In this document: one piece after another, positions 33,492 to 42,811 of the stretch
How positions within the stretch are numbered: the stretch's first letter is position 1
Layout: every line of letters begins with the position of its first letter
Program-made: the position numbers and the translations under genes
Notes under the pieces: generated by a model
Database searches by the model: none
Told to the model about the DNA's origin: nothing
Seen by the model: only the letters and a program-made list of their open reading frames with translations
Assembly (NCBI RefSeq): GCF_001458775.1
Contig: NZ_CZPZ01000009.1
Span: forward strand, 1-64,000
Source: Candidatus Nitrospira nitrificans
Lineage (GTDB): Bacteria; Nitrospirota; Nitrospiria; Nitrospirales; Nitrospiraceae
Reading direction: 5' to 3'
DNA: 64,000 bases

Positions 33492-35314
33492 GCTGCACCT
33501 TCCTTTGGCAGGTTTCGATCCGGCATGAGCTCTTGCGCAAGGCCCGCGATCCCTCCCCCTTCACCTTTGATGCCACCCGAGCCAACAGGTTGCTCGTTCC
33601 AGGCAGCGGGAGGAAACACAAGATCAGGACGGAAGTTGTAGAGAGATTGATTACGATCTGTTCCTGGCCACACCTTTGCCAATTGCACCTGTGTGACAGG
33701 ATGGTCCGCCATTTTGAGCAGACACGAGAACCGGGGCAGGTTCATGAGCTCACTCGCGAGAATGAGTGGCTCAATTCGGCTCACACGAGACAACCCTGTC
33801 GAGTCCCGCATGGCATGCGTTCCCATTGTCATAGTCGTGTTGGAGTCCTCGACCTGAGTCTTGCCTACCAAACGCTCAAGGTACTCAGCACTTGCCACTG
33901 ATCCAGCCCTGAACAGAACCTTCGTTGCGCAACTCGCTATAAGGCGATCTCGATCATCTTGCTGGTACGCACTGAGCGAATTGATGCCTTGGATGGTCAG
34001 CCACACACTCGCGCCCTTCGACCTGCCTCGCTCGGTCAGGTCGATCAGACTCGAAAGGTACCCAAGCGACCCGGCCTCATCGAGCATGAAAAAGATCCGT
34101 CTATTTGGATTATCCGGCATTTCCAGGAGATGCATAGCGATGAAATCCACCGCCAGGGCCAGGAGAGGCGACAGCTGGGTTCGAACAGATGGTGGGTTGA
34201 TGATCCAAATCCACCCGCTCCCTTGCTGCACCCACTCCCGGAATGAAAAGGCGCCGTCGGTTTGCCAACCTAAAGCCATGGCATATCTGGTCAGCGAAGC
34301 CAGGATACTTTTCGTCATGCCCCGATCTTCACCTCGCAGATGCCGCGCGGCATCAGCCGCCAGATCATGGGACTCGAGCAGGTCAGCGAGTTGATCGGGA
34401 GGTAGTCGCAGGGCTGCGATCAGATCTCTATTGGACGCCTTCCCCTGCATGCGCAACACGACCATCGTGGCATACAAGACTTGGCGTGCGGCAGCATTAA
34501 AGAATGTGTCCGTCCCCTTGCTGGCATCGTCTGGAATAAGACTCTGGCTTGCACTTATGGCATGCGTGATGGTGGGAATATCGTTGGCGAGGGTCCACGC
34601 GACACCAGCGCCCAAAGCCGGGCATAATACAACATCGCCCGGCCGCCACCATTTCACGGCAAGATCGAGCTTACTATCATGCACCACGGCACGTTCCCTC
34701 CTTCCCCTGATGCGTTCGAGCAGCTGGTGCACGAGCGTTGTCTTCCCGACACCTGGAGCGCCAATAACGACTCCGTGCTCTGACTCACGGCTCCGAGGGA
34801 TAGAAATGGGCCCAATGGCCAAGTCTCCGTCACCCTCTTTTAGCGCAAGTGTCACCTTGAGCTTCCAAGGTGAAACACGTCGACTCCCACGACGCCAGGT
34901 TGTGGCCGTCATAGAGCTCGCTCGATACCGGTAAAATACAAATGCTGGGATCATCAATGCATACACCCATGATCCATCCTCCACACACTCGATCACCTGA
35001 TCAGTTGTCTCCGTGAGCCACGCTCCAAGCCATTCCTTGAGCTTACGCGCGTCATACATCGCTCGCTCTTTCCCAGGAAGTTGCGCTGACACAACCAAGC
35101 CAGGGACAGGCAATCCACCAATGAACCAAGCCCATGCGTACACCGGCAGATATGAGAATGCTTCGGTGTGCACCTGACGTGCTTGAATCAGAAACCACGT
35201 GGTTGGCAGGTGAAAGAAGAGTCCCGTCATGGTGATCGTCATGACGACCATGCGGATCCACATACGCACTTTCGCACCCAGGCTATCAAATGCTTCACTT
35301 GCAGTGATGTTCAT
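33488..35314 (-). CDS. TraD/TrwB/VirD4-type coupling ATPase
   Basis: 608 residues. Two N-terminal membrane helices (VVMTITMTGLFFHLPTTWFL and VYAWAWFIGGLPVPGLVVSA) anchor a hexameric ATPase: Walker A IGAPGVGKTTL (about 182) and Walker B RRIFFMLDEAGSLGYL (about 406). It docks the relaxosome on a secretion channel. There are no channel genes in the island, so it must use a helper element's channel or has a preferred partner. The site GAGGTGG precedes the ATG. Confidence 0.93.
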   Translation of the reverse strand: MNITASEAFDSLGAKVRMWIRMVVMTITMTGLFFHLPTTWFLIQARQVHTEAFSYLPVYAWAWFIGGLPVPGLVVSAQLPGKERAMYDARKLKEWLGAWLTETTDQVIECVEDGSWVYALMIPAFVFYRYRASSMTATTWRRGSRRVSPWKLKVTLALKEGDGDLAIGPISIPRSRESEHGVVIGAPGVGKTTLVHQLLERIRGRRERAVVHDSKLDLAVKWWRPGDVVLCPALGAGVAWTLANDIPTITHAISASQSLIPDDASKGTDTFFNAAARQVLYATMVVLRMQGKASNRDLIAALRLPPDQLADLLESHDLAADAARHLRGEDRGMTKSILASLTRYAMALGWQTDGAFSFREWVQQGSGWIWIINPPSVRTQLSPLLALAVDFIAMHLLEMPDNPNRRIFFMLDEAGSLGYLSSLIDLTERGRSKGASVWLTIQGINSLSAYQQDDRDRLIASCATKVLFRAGSVASAEYLERLVGKTQVEDSNTTMTMGTHAMRDSTGLSRVSRIEPLILASELMNLPRFSCLLKMADHPVTQVQLAKVWPGTDRNQSLYNFRPDLVFPPAAWNEQPVGSGGIKGEGGGIAGLAQELMPDRNLPKEGAA

Positions 35315-35580
35315 GATCCCACCTCTCGCTCCGCTACGATGCGTGCGGCTTTTGCTGCATTCGAATCACGAGCCTCAACCAGCTGCTTAATAAGATTTCT
35401 GGTTTCGTACAGCACGACTCTGTCCCTGCGATCCGACACGCTCGCCTGCATGGGTTCAAACAGCAGCCCGCGCTCAATGAGCAAACATAAGAAACTATTC
35501 GCAGATATGCCTCGCTGCCCAGCACGCTGACGCATCAAAGCATCTAATTTATGTTCGATAGAAATGCGGTATCGTCCCAT
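35311..35580 (-). CDS. Small DNA-binding mobilisation accessory protein
   Basis: 89 residues from ATG 35580 (MGRYRISIEHKLDALMRQRA), chosen because AAGGAG is 7 bases upstream; ATG 35586 is too close to it. A short beta-strand followed by two helices (RGISANSFLCLLIERGLL) fits a ribbon-helix-helix protein like TraM or TrwA that binds oriT. The rest is charged helix. It overlaps the coupling-protein start by four bases. Confidence 0.65.
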   Translation of the reverse strand: MGRYRISIEHKLDALMRQRAGQRGISANSFLCLLIERGLLFEPMQASVSDRRDRVVLYETRNLIKQLVEARDSNAAKAARIVAEREVGS

Positions 35581-35616
35581 CGTCATTCTCCTTCCTTGGC
35601 CGGGGATGCTGACCAT

Positions 35617-35859
35617 CTAAAACCCTGGCAGTTATTGGGCTTCTAGCTCGCGCTGGCCTTGGCTCCTGCTCCTAGACTCAGGCCATCGTGGCCACGGCCA
35701 CGCCCTGCGAGAGACTGAGCCGAAAGCCATTGCCTTCGGCCCAGATCCCGTCATGTCTTAGTGGCCAGCATCCCTCCGTTTACAAGCCCGTAAGGGCCTG
35801 TGTAGTGTGTGTATGCAAAAACGCTCTTTATCTATCTGTTAAGGGCGAAGAGCGCGTCA
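35617..35859. other. Candidate oriT region
   Basis: Non-coding gap between two small mobilisation-type genes. It has a short hairpin GCCC-GTAA-GGGC (35786-35797), then a G/T-rich run TGTGTAGTGTGTGTATGC (about 35800-35816), then a 7-bp inverted repeat CGCTCTT (35822-35828) with AAGAGCG (35848-35854). MobF nic sites lie in such G/T-rich runs beside hairpins. Position and features suggest oriT; the nic site is not proven. Confidence 0.45.
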
Positions 35860-36105
35860 CTACTCGATCCGCTCCTCTGATGCCTTATTACCCCGCGGAC
35901 CAACCGATTTTTGGGTCAGCGCACGCGAGAGAATTCGCGAAGCCAGCTCGTTCCGAGAAATCCGGTCAGGCCCGCCGACTTCACGATGAAGTTGGTCCAA
36001 TGCCGCCGCCTCCACCCCTCGAAGCAAGAACGTGCCACGAACGAATTTCTCACTCGATTTGTCTGACAACTGCTGCTTGATAACCTCCGCAAGTGCCCTT
36101 TTCAT
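35860..36105 (-). CDS. Small mobilisation-region protein
   Basis: 81 residues from ATG 36105 (MKRALAEVIKQQLSDKSSEK), preceded by a GGAAAGG site. Helical, with a RISRNELASRILSRAL segment that could be a ribbon-helix-helix or coiled DNA-binding helix. It lies between the putative oriT and the HTH gene, and reads toward the relaxase. Probably a relaxosome accessory protein; no family is certain. Confidence 0.5.
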   Translation of the reverse strand: MKRALAEVIKQQLSDKSSEKFVRGTFLLRGVEAAALDQLHREVGGPDRISRNELASRILSRALTQKSVGPRGNKASEERIE

Positions 36106-36254
36106 GTGATATGCCTTTCCGGAGCCCCACCCACTCGGGCAGGGCCCTTTTAGAATTCGAATTACCCTATGCAGTGACACTGTCCCAGACCTTGTTTTCA
36201 CCACCATGTGGCGGAAGACTCCTCAGTTCCTCGGAAAGGAGGTCCACACTTCCG

Positions 36255-36566
36255 TTATGCCGCATGGGATGTCGGGCCCTGCCCATCGAGGTCGAGAAAC
36301 TTGCGGACATCCGTGACCCGGTAGCGGATGGACCGCTTGTTCAGTTTCTGATATCGGAGAGACCCTCCGCGCAGACGCCAGGCCTGAAGAGTCCGAGTAG
36401 ACAGACCGAGGTACTGTGCAACTTCCTTTTCGCTGAGCAACTGACTCTCCGGCAGCTTCGACAAGTCAGCCCCGGATTTGGTGCTCTGCAAATCCTCAAG
36501 AACCTTCTTCAAGATCATTTCAAGTCGTGCATAGAACTCTTCTGGATTCGAATACAACGGTGCCAT
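36255..36566 (-). CDS. AlpA/excisionase-like HTH protein
   Basis: 103 residues, AAGGAGG five bases before the ATG. Residues about 40-95 show the HTH_17 domain: LLSEKEVAQYLGLSTRTLQA, WRLRGGSLRYQKL, then IRYRVTDVRKFLDL. An N-terminal helix (about 1-35) may mediate dimer formation. It is likely the island's excision or transfer regulator. It reads leftward ahead of the mobilisation genes. Confidence 0.85.
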   Translation of the reverse strand: MAPLYSNPEEFYARLEMILKKVLEDLQSTKSGADLSKLPESQLLSEKEVAQYLGLSTRTLQAWRLRGGSLRYQKLNKRSIRYRVTDVRKFLDLDGQGPTSHAA

Positions 36567-36639
36567 AGCTCCTCCTTAAGCAGTCCTAGCGGACGGCTTT
36601 ACGTTGTGATTAACGGAGTTATTGGAGAAACGCGACGAG

Positions 36640-37137
36640 TTAGAGGAGCTGAGGCGGCGGTCTAAGTGTGTGGTCAGATGTTAGAATGAAGAGCCGCAGC
36701 GAGGTATGTTCCTCGAAGGCTCGAACAGTGCGGTGATTCGTGGGGACAAGTAGGAAGCGATGAAGCGAAAGTAGATGAGAGAGCAGCAAACTAGCACGAT
36801 CAAGCAAGCGCGCGAATGAAAAAAGAAGCGATTTGATCAGGTCTTCAACTGCGAAAGGATCTATCCGGTAGTGAGATCCCACATGATGAGACACTCTCTC
36901 ATAGTCAGGAGTATTTGAACATGACAAGACTTTCCGGGCTACACGAGGGAAAGCGAATGCTGCTCCATACCCGATGATCAAAAAGCTGAGGAGTATAGCG
37001 GCATGTTCTAGTGGAGCCTTACAGGCATACCAAGCAACAAAGAGTGCGGACAAAAACAAATAACCAAGAACTGTACCACTGATCCGAAAGCTCTCCTTTT
37101 CAATTCTCGCACGTTTTCTTGGTCGACGAAAAGTCAT
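36640..37137 (-). CDS. Small membrane protein, unknown
   Basis: 165 residues from ATG 37137 (MTFRRPRKRARIEKESFRIS); the frame is open up to 37278. Two adjacent hydrophobic helices (SGTVLGYLFLSALFVAWYAC and AAILLSFLIIGYGAAFAFPR) are followed by a soluble, partly helical tail. No family recognised. Base composition and context do not exclude a chance frame, but the basic N-terminus plus hairpin looks real. Confidence 0.45.
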   Translation of the reverse strand: MTFRRPRKRARIEKESFRISGTVLGYLFLSALFVAWYACKAPLEHAAILLSFLIIGYGAAFAFPRVARKVLSCSNTPDYERVSHHVGSHYRIDPFAVEDLIKSLLFSFARLLDRASLLLSHLLSLHRFLLVPTNHRTVRAFEEHTSLRLFILTSDHTLRPPPQLL

Positions 37138-37467
37138 GGTTCTACAAATAACGATGTTGCGCGACTTTTTCAAGACCCTGGTGGGCTCATAAATGCTTCT
37201 TCGCAAGAAAAGACGAGAATCGTAGAAATGTACTAAGGATAGGAGCGTCTGGGCATGAGATGAATCAGGACGCCACACAGATCAGTGGCTTGGCTGGGCC
37301 AATCAGTATACCGGCCATCCCGATCTATTTGTAAGCGGGTAAAAAAAGTAGTTCCACTCCAACGGTGGGATGTTTTCTCGCGAGGAAAGGGGTATTCTTC
37401 GGCGGGAGATTTGTACTTCCGAAGAGTGAGCCTTGCGCATTTCTGATACAGACGGAGTCTAGAATCT

Positions 37468-38952
37468 GTGGATGAACAGTTTGAAATCGCAGCCCCAGAC
37501 CCATCGGCGCTAATCGAGGCCTTTAGAGGTCTCGGCTATAGCCTGTCGACTGCGATTGCAGACCTCATCGACAACAGCATCACGGCAAAAGCACGCACGA
37601 TCGAGATCACCTTCCACTGGGCAGGGAAGGATTCACATATCTGCATTCTCGATGACGGGCACGGAATGTCAGAAAAAGTTCTCTTCGAAGCTATGCGCCC
37701 AGGCAGCAAGAGCCCCCTGGATACTCGTGCATCACACGATCTCGGGAGATTCGGGCTGGGACTCAAAACGGCTTCGTTTTCACAGTGTCGCGAGTTGTGT
37801 GTGGCATCCAAGGCTAAATGCGGTTCCCTGAGCTCCTATACGTGGAATCTCGATTATGTGTGCAAGCATAAAGAATGGAGACTTCTAAAGAGTCATACAT
37901 CTTCTAGTAAGGTATACCTCGACCTACTTTCAAATCGACTGTCAGGGACTGCCGTAGTATGGAGTGCACTTGACCGGGTTGTTGGAGATACTTCTTCACA
38001 GGATACTGCAGCCCATTCCCGTTTCAACGACGCCATCGACCATGTCCGCCAGCATTTAGCCCTGACGTTTCACCGATTCCTGGAAGACCGTTCCCTGAAA
38101 ATTTCCCTCAATAGTCAAGAAGTTGTGCCATGGAATCCGTTCATGGAAAGACACGACGCCACGTATTGTTCGCCGGAACAAGAGATTCCCATCGGCAGAT
38201 CCTCAGTAAAGTTCAAGGGCTTTGTCCTGCCTCATAAAGACAAGATGAGCAAGCAGGAGTGGGAGGATAATGGCGGTCCAAGAGGATGGACTGGACATCA
38301 GGGGTTTTACGTTTACCGAAATAAGAGGCTCCTATTACAGGGGGACTGGCTGCGTCTGGGTCGACCAAATCCATGGACCAGAGAAGAGCAGTACAAGCTT
38401 GCAAGAATCCGCCTCGATATTAATAACGGTACTGACGGGGAATGGCACCTGGATGTAAAGAAATCAACTGCGAAACCTCCGGCAATTATTCGTGACACAT
38501 TGACTGATCTGGCAGCAAGAATCAGAAGCGAAGCGAGGAAAGTTTATGTTCATCGTGGCCAGTACGGGCCTCGTCCTGGTTCAGCTGTCCAATTGGAACG
38601 TCCGTGGGTTTCTCGCCTTCGAAACGGAAACCGCGTGTATTCTATTAACCGTGAGAATCCATTGGTTGCCGGAGTGATCCAGCTATGCGGAACAGCAAAA
38701 TCAGATGTTGAAACGCTACTTCGATATCTTGAGGAGACAGTTCCCGTACAGCAGATATGGCTCGACACCGCAGAGCAGGTTCAGGATCAGGCTGTTCCCT
38801 ATGAAGGCGTCGATTACGCCGTCCTTCGGGCCGACATGCGCCGGATATTTGACATGCTGGTTAGTAGCGGTGCTAATCCTGAAACCACGCGCCAGAGGAT
38901 TCGGGCAATGGAACCATTCAACCGTTATCCCGACCTGATCAAGGAACTTTGA
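37468..38952 (+). CDS. MORC/MutL-like GHKL ATPase (defence operon gene 1)
   Basis: 494 residues from GTG 37468. The GHKL ATP-binding fold is complete: N box AIADLIDNSITA (29-40) with the catalytic Glu replaced by Asp31-Asp35 context, LDDGHGM (61-67) binding the adenine, and GRFGLGLKTAS (93-103) as the lid. A following S5-like region and helical C-terminus are present. Such ATPases occur in restriction-modification neighbourhoods and gave rise to eukaryotic MORC proteins, as noted in comparative studies of MutL homologues by Iyer, Abhiman and Aravind. It would act as an ATP-gated DNA clamp. First of seven plus-strand genes; 6 bases separate it from the Z1 gene. Confidence 0.93.
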   Translation: MDEQFEIAAPDPSALIEAFRGLGYSLSTAIADLIDNSITAKARTIEITFHWAGKDSHICILDDGHGMSEKVLFEAMRPGSKSPLDTRASHDLGRFGLGLKTASFSQCRELCVASKAKCGSLSSYTWNLDYVCKHKEWRLLKSHTSSSKVYLDLLSNRLSGTAVVWSALDRVVGDTSSQDTAAHSRFNDAIDHVRQHLALTFHRFLEDRSLKISLNSQEVVPWNPFMERHDATYCSPEQEIPIGRSSVKFKGFVLPHKDKMSKQEWEDNGGPRGWTGHQGFYVYRNKRLLLQGDWLRLGRPNPWTREEQYKLARIRLDINNGTDGEWHLDVKKSTAKPPAIIRDTLTDLAARIRSEARKVYVHRGQYGPRPGSAVQLERPWVSRLRNGNRVYSINRENPLVAGVIQLCGTAKSDVETLLRYLEETVPVQQIWLDTAEQVQDQAVPYEGVDYAVLRADMRRIFDMLVSSGANPETTRQRIRAMEPFNRYPDLIKEL

Positions 38953-38958
38953 CCTCTT

Positions 38959-41811
38959 ATGGATGATGAAAGTAAATTCAAGACCGCGCTGGGCATGTGT
39001 CAGATGTATCTTCGTCCACCAGCATCCGGCAGCTCAACCTTTCATACTCCTCTCGCAATCCAGCAGGCCGTCGAAGCAATTACCACCATGTCTATTTTTT
39101 CAGGGGTCGATGGAGCGCGTCTATCCGCTGAACTGGAAATGCGTCTCACGGTATACGCTCCGTTCCACCGGACTCTGGGCATGGATACCAATCATATGGC
39201 GTGGCTGCCGTCTAAACGTGGTCAGATTGAATGGCGATATTGGGATCGATACAGGCTATATCTCGAAGAGCGCTTACCGGATGCTGGCATACGAAGTCTA
39301 GAACGGGTCACTGATGACATTCTTGCGCGGTTAGAGGACCCGGCTCGCCCTGGAGACTGGGACCGTCGTGGTCTTGTCATGGGTCACGTACAATCCGGAA
39401 AGACAGCCAACTATTGTGGCCTGATCTGCAAAGCTGCCGATGCCGGGTACAAAGTCATCATTGTTCTATCAGGCATTCATAACAACTTGCGGTCTCAAAC
39501 ACAGATCCGGCTTGATGAAGGGTTTCTAGGATTTACGAGCGAGCCTCGTACCAGCGGAAGCCAGCAGATATTCCCCAGGGCTGGCGTAGGCTTACTCGAC
39601 GGGACTATTCATGCCAATACTGGGACGAATCGCACTCAAACAGGGGATTTTAATACTACGGTCGCTAATCAATTCGGAATCAGCCCTGGCGGATTACCGC
39701 TGCTATTTGTTGTCAAGAAGAACGTCAGCGTGTTGAATAATATCTTCGGGTGGATCCAGTCCTATGCCGACGCCCGCGAATCCGAGACTGATCGACGCTT
39801 TGTGAGAAATGTTCCTGTTCTGGTTATCGATGATGAGGCTGATCTTGCTTCAGTCGACACCAGACAGCAGATGTTTGATGAGTATGGTAATCCGGACCTG
39901 GAACACGAACCGACGAAGATTAACAAGCTGATCCGCAAGATCCTCCAGTCGTTCGGCAAAGTGGCGTACGTTGGATATACAGCGACTCCATTCGCAAATA
40001 TCTTTATTCACGACCGCGGGGTAACCCGTGAACTCGGGGCTGACCTTTTCCCTCGCAGCTTCATTGTGCATATTCCACCACCCTCTAACTATCTGTCTCC
40101 GGCACGAGTGTTCGGTATCAAAGGCGAGGAGGATACCGGATTGGAAGCAGTTGAGTCGCTGCCGCTTGTGAGGATCGTCAGCGATCATGCCAGATCAAAC
40201 GCTATTGATGAACAGCATGGTTGGATGCCGCCGAAACTGATTGCCCGTACCGGCCACATTCCTCTCTTTAACGGAGAGCACCGCGTTCCGCCTTCGCTGA
40301 TCGAGGCTATGATGGGGTTCATCCTCACAGTGGCCGTCCGCAGACTCCGGGAGCATGGGCCCCACCACAATTCCATGCTGATTCATGTGATCCGTTATAC
40401 GGCGGTGCAAAATTTAGTGGCTGAACAGGTCCAACTTACACTCAGGGATATTGTGCAGCGGTTACGATACGGTGACGGTGGCCGTACCCCAACTATCCAA
40501 AATGAATTCAAGGATCTCTGGTTCAGAGATTTTGTCCCCACCAGTAAAGAATGTCACCGCATTGCTGGTAAGGACGCAGTTCCTCCGCTACACGAATGGG
40601 AGAAAGTCGCTCCACTATTACGGGAGGTTACGGACTCTATTCACGTAAAGACCATAAATGGCTCTGCCGGTGACGTTCTTGAATACGAAGAACACCGGGT
40701 GACAGGGCTGAACGCGATCGTGATCGGTGGCGATAAACTCTCGCGCGGATTAACGCTTGAAGGGTTGAGTGTTAGTTACTTTCTCCGTGCATCACAAATG
40801 TATGACACGCTGATGCAGATGGGACGTTGGTTTGGTTATCGCGACAAGTATCTTGACCTGTGCCGTCTTTACACCACAGGTGAGCTTCTTGGCTGGTTTA
40901 CGCACATTGCCGCGGCAAGTGAGGAGTTACAGCGTGATTTCCAATACATGGCTCACGTCCATGGTACGCCGGAAGATTTTGGTCTGAAAGTTCGCTCGCA
41001 CCCGGTCATGTTAGTTACCTCCGCTGTAAAGATGCGCCATGGCACTGAAATGACGCTATCCTTCTCGGGTGACATCAGTGAAACGATTTGCTTCTACAGG
41101 GATCCAGTCTGGATTGGGCGTAACTTTTCAGCTGTCGAAAACTGGTTGGCAGCACTGGCCGGCAGACCCACAAAGACCGAAAAGTCAAACGGCCATCTCT
41201 GGCACGATGTCGGGGCTAGGGAAATCCTTGACCTGATTTCCGCATACTCAACCCATGAAGGGGCGTATCGCGCCAACACCACTTTGCTAACCAGATACAT
41301 CAAGGCGAAAGTTGAACAGAGTGAACTGCAGGACTGGAAAGTACTACTGTGTTCGTCCGGATTAAAAAAAGCACAACCCGCGATAATTGCAGGCCTGGAC
41401 ATTGGACTAATAGAGCGCGCCCCCTATCCAAAGGAACAGCGAACGGAGGACCCTCTCACAATTCGACAGTTAATGAGTCGCACAGATGAGCTTGTGGATT
41501 TGACTGATGAGCAGATAGAGGCAGCGAGGAAGTTGACCGTCGATAACTGGAAGGATGACCCTGATCGCAAGCCTGAAGATCCCCCGCCGAAAGACCCGGG
41601 ACGACGAGAAGCAAGACAGTTCCGCCCAAAAACAAACGGTCTGCTTCTACTGTACCCTCTTAATCCATCTCAGTATGTTGGGCTCCCTCATCCCACGAAG
41701 CCGATAATCGGCCTGGCGATCAGCTTCCCGACAAGTGATAAGGCAGATCCGATCAGCTATACGGTCAACAACATCTATACTCTACGCGGCGGTGATGATG
41801 AGAGTTTCTGA
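38959..41811 (+). CDS. Z1-domain ATPase/helicase-like protein (defence operon gene 2)
   Basis: 950 residues. Walker A MGHVQSGKTANY (141-152) and Walker B-like VLVIDDEADLAS (about 287-298) belong to a P-loop helicase-like core, with YVGYTATPFANIF as motif III. The Z1 domain proper is in the second half, with IGGDKLSRGLTLEGLSVSYF and QMGRWFGYR (about 588-630), containing the arginine finger-type motifs. Z1 proteins are found with GHKL ATPases, PD-(D/E)XK nucleases and methylases. It likely moves along or remodels DNA. The end overlaps the next gene by 17 bases. Confidence 0.95.
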   Translation: MDDESKFKTALGMCQMYLRPPASGSSTFHTPLAIQQAVEAITTMSIFSGVDGARLSAELEMRLTVYAPFHRTLGMDTNHMAWLPSKRGQIEWRYWDRYRLYLEERLPDAGIRSLERVTDDILARLEDPARPGDWDRRGLVMGHVQSGKTANYCGLICKAADAGYKVIIVLSGIHNNLRSQTQIRLDEGFLGFTSEPRTSGSQQIFPRAGVGLLDGTIHANTGTNRTQTGDFNTTVANQFGISPGGLPLLFVVKKNVSVLNNIFGWIQSYADARESETDRRFVRNVPVLVIDDEADLASVDTRQQMFDEYGNPDLEHEPTKINKLIRKILQSFGKVAYVGYTATPFANIFIHDRGVTRELGADLFPRSFIVHIPPPSNYLSPARVFGIKGEEDTGLEAVESLPLVRIVSDHARSNAIDEQHGWMPPKLIARTGHIPLFNGEHRVPPSLIEAMMGFILTVAVRRLREHGPHHNSMLIHVIRYTAVQNLVAEQVQLTLRDIVQRLRYGDGGRTPTIQNEFKDLWFRDFVPTSKECHRIAGKDAVPPLHEWEKVAPLLREVTDSIHVKTINGSAGDVLEYEEHRVTGLNAIVIGGDKLSRGLTLEGLSVSYFLRASQMYDTLMQMGRWFGYRDKYLDLCRLYTTGELLGWFTHIAAASEELQRDFQYMAHVHGTPEDFGLKVRSHPVMLVTSAVKMRHGTEMTLSFSGDISETICFYRDPVWIGRNFSAVENWLAALAGRPTKTEKSNGHLWHDVGAREILDLISAYSTHEGAYRANTTLLTRYIKAKVEQSELQDWKVLLCSSGLKKAQPAIIAGLDIGLIERAPYPKEQRTEDPLTIRQLMSRTDELVDLTDEQIEAARKLTVDNWKDDPDRKPEDPPPKDPGRREARQFRPKTNGLLLLYPLNPSQYVGLPHPTKPIIGLAISFPTSDKADPISYTVNNIYTLRGGDDESF

Positions 41812-42805
41812 AGTACTGTCGGAGGCGTGGGATACGGCATCTGGCGATGCAGGGGTAACACCGGGATACTATAGGCGGCGTATACAGCTTCCACTCGGTT
41901 TGGCGATATATGGGGGAGTGCTTGTTCCTGGAGGTATGCGCTGTCTTTCTGTGGAATTTGGCCTGACGTCTCTGCAGGGGTTGAATTTTAAGGATCAGAC
42001 TCGGGGCTATCTAGTCGAGACCGAAGTGCAAAGCAGTGGGAAAGGCATCTTCGTTCATCTTCAGGAAACGCCTGCTGTTATGCCAAAGGATTTATTCAAG
42101 ATCCTTTGTTCGGATATTCTTGAGCACATACTGTCCTCCAGAGCTACTGCCGACGTCGCGAAAACGTTGCACCGGCGACTGCAGCATTGGAAGAAGTTCT
42201 TCCAAAACCGCTCACCGGATGGTCTCTCACGTGATGAATACATCGGGCTATTTGGAGAACTCGAGTTTTTTGAAAAATGTCTTCAGCGTGGGGTCCCCCT
42301 CCAAGTTCTTTCGGACGCATGGCAGGGACCACTACAAACCAATCAGGATTTTCTATTTGGCAAAATCGCGGTAGAGGTTAAAGCTGTTACTGCAAATGAT
42401 GCAGGCACAGTCAATATTGCAAATGCCCGTCAGTTGGATGATACAGGGCTGAGCGCCCTCTTTTTGTGTCATGTCGCTTACGATTTCCGCGAGGGTACTG
42501 GCCGTATTCTGACCTCCGTGATTCAGTCAGTAAGGCTCTTGCTTGCAAATGGGCCGGACGCCTTAGCGACGTTCGAGGACCGTTTATTGGCAGCAGGTTA
42601 CATCGAGCCCGAGATATCACCCTTCGCCGGTTACGGATTCACCGAAAGACAACGATCCTACTTCAAGGTCCACAACGGTTTCCCTCGCATTCTGGAGTCA
42701 GATCTTGATCAGGGTGTCTCAGCTGTATGCTATACAGTGAATCTATCTAACTGTTCAGCATTTACAATCTCAGAAGCCGAACTGATGAGCGCAGTGTCTA
42801 TTTAG
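41795..42805 (+). CDS. PD-(D/E)XK nuclease-like protein, DUF4420 type (defence operon gene 3)
   Basis: About 336 residues from ATG 41795 (MMRVSEVLSEAWDTASGDAG). A nuclease core is visible: ELEFFEKCLQRGVP helix, then NQDFLFGKIAVEVKAVTAND, where Asp and the EVK triad give the D-x(n)-ExK signature. This fits the DUF4420 family of restriction-type nucleases. It is the best candidate for the DNA-cutting subunit of the operon. The start lies within the Z1 3' end, so translation is coupled. Confidence 0.88.
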   Translation: MMRVSEVLSEAWDTASGDAGVTPGYYRRRIQLPLGLAIYGGVLVPGGMRCLSVEFGLTSLQGLNFKDQTRGYLVETEVQSSGKGIFVHLQETPAVMPKDLFKILCSDILEHILSSRATADVAKTLHRRLQHWKKFFQNRSPDGLSRDEYIGLFGELEFFEKCLQRGVPLQVLSDAWQGPLQTNQDFLFGKIAVEVKAVTANDAGTVNIANARQLDDTGLSALFLCHVAYDFREGTGRILTSVIQSVRLLLANGPDALATFEDRLLAAGYIEPEISPFAGYGFTERQRSYFKVHNGFPRILESDLDQGVSAVCYTVNLSNCSAFTISEAELMSAVSI

Positions 42806-42811
42806 GAACCT

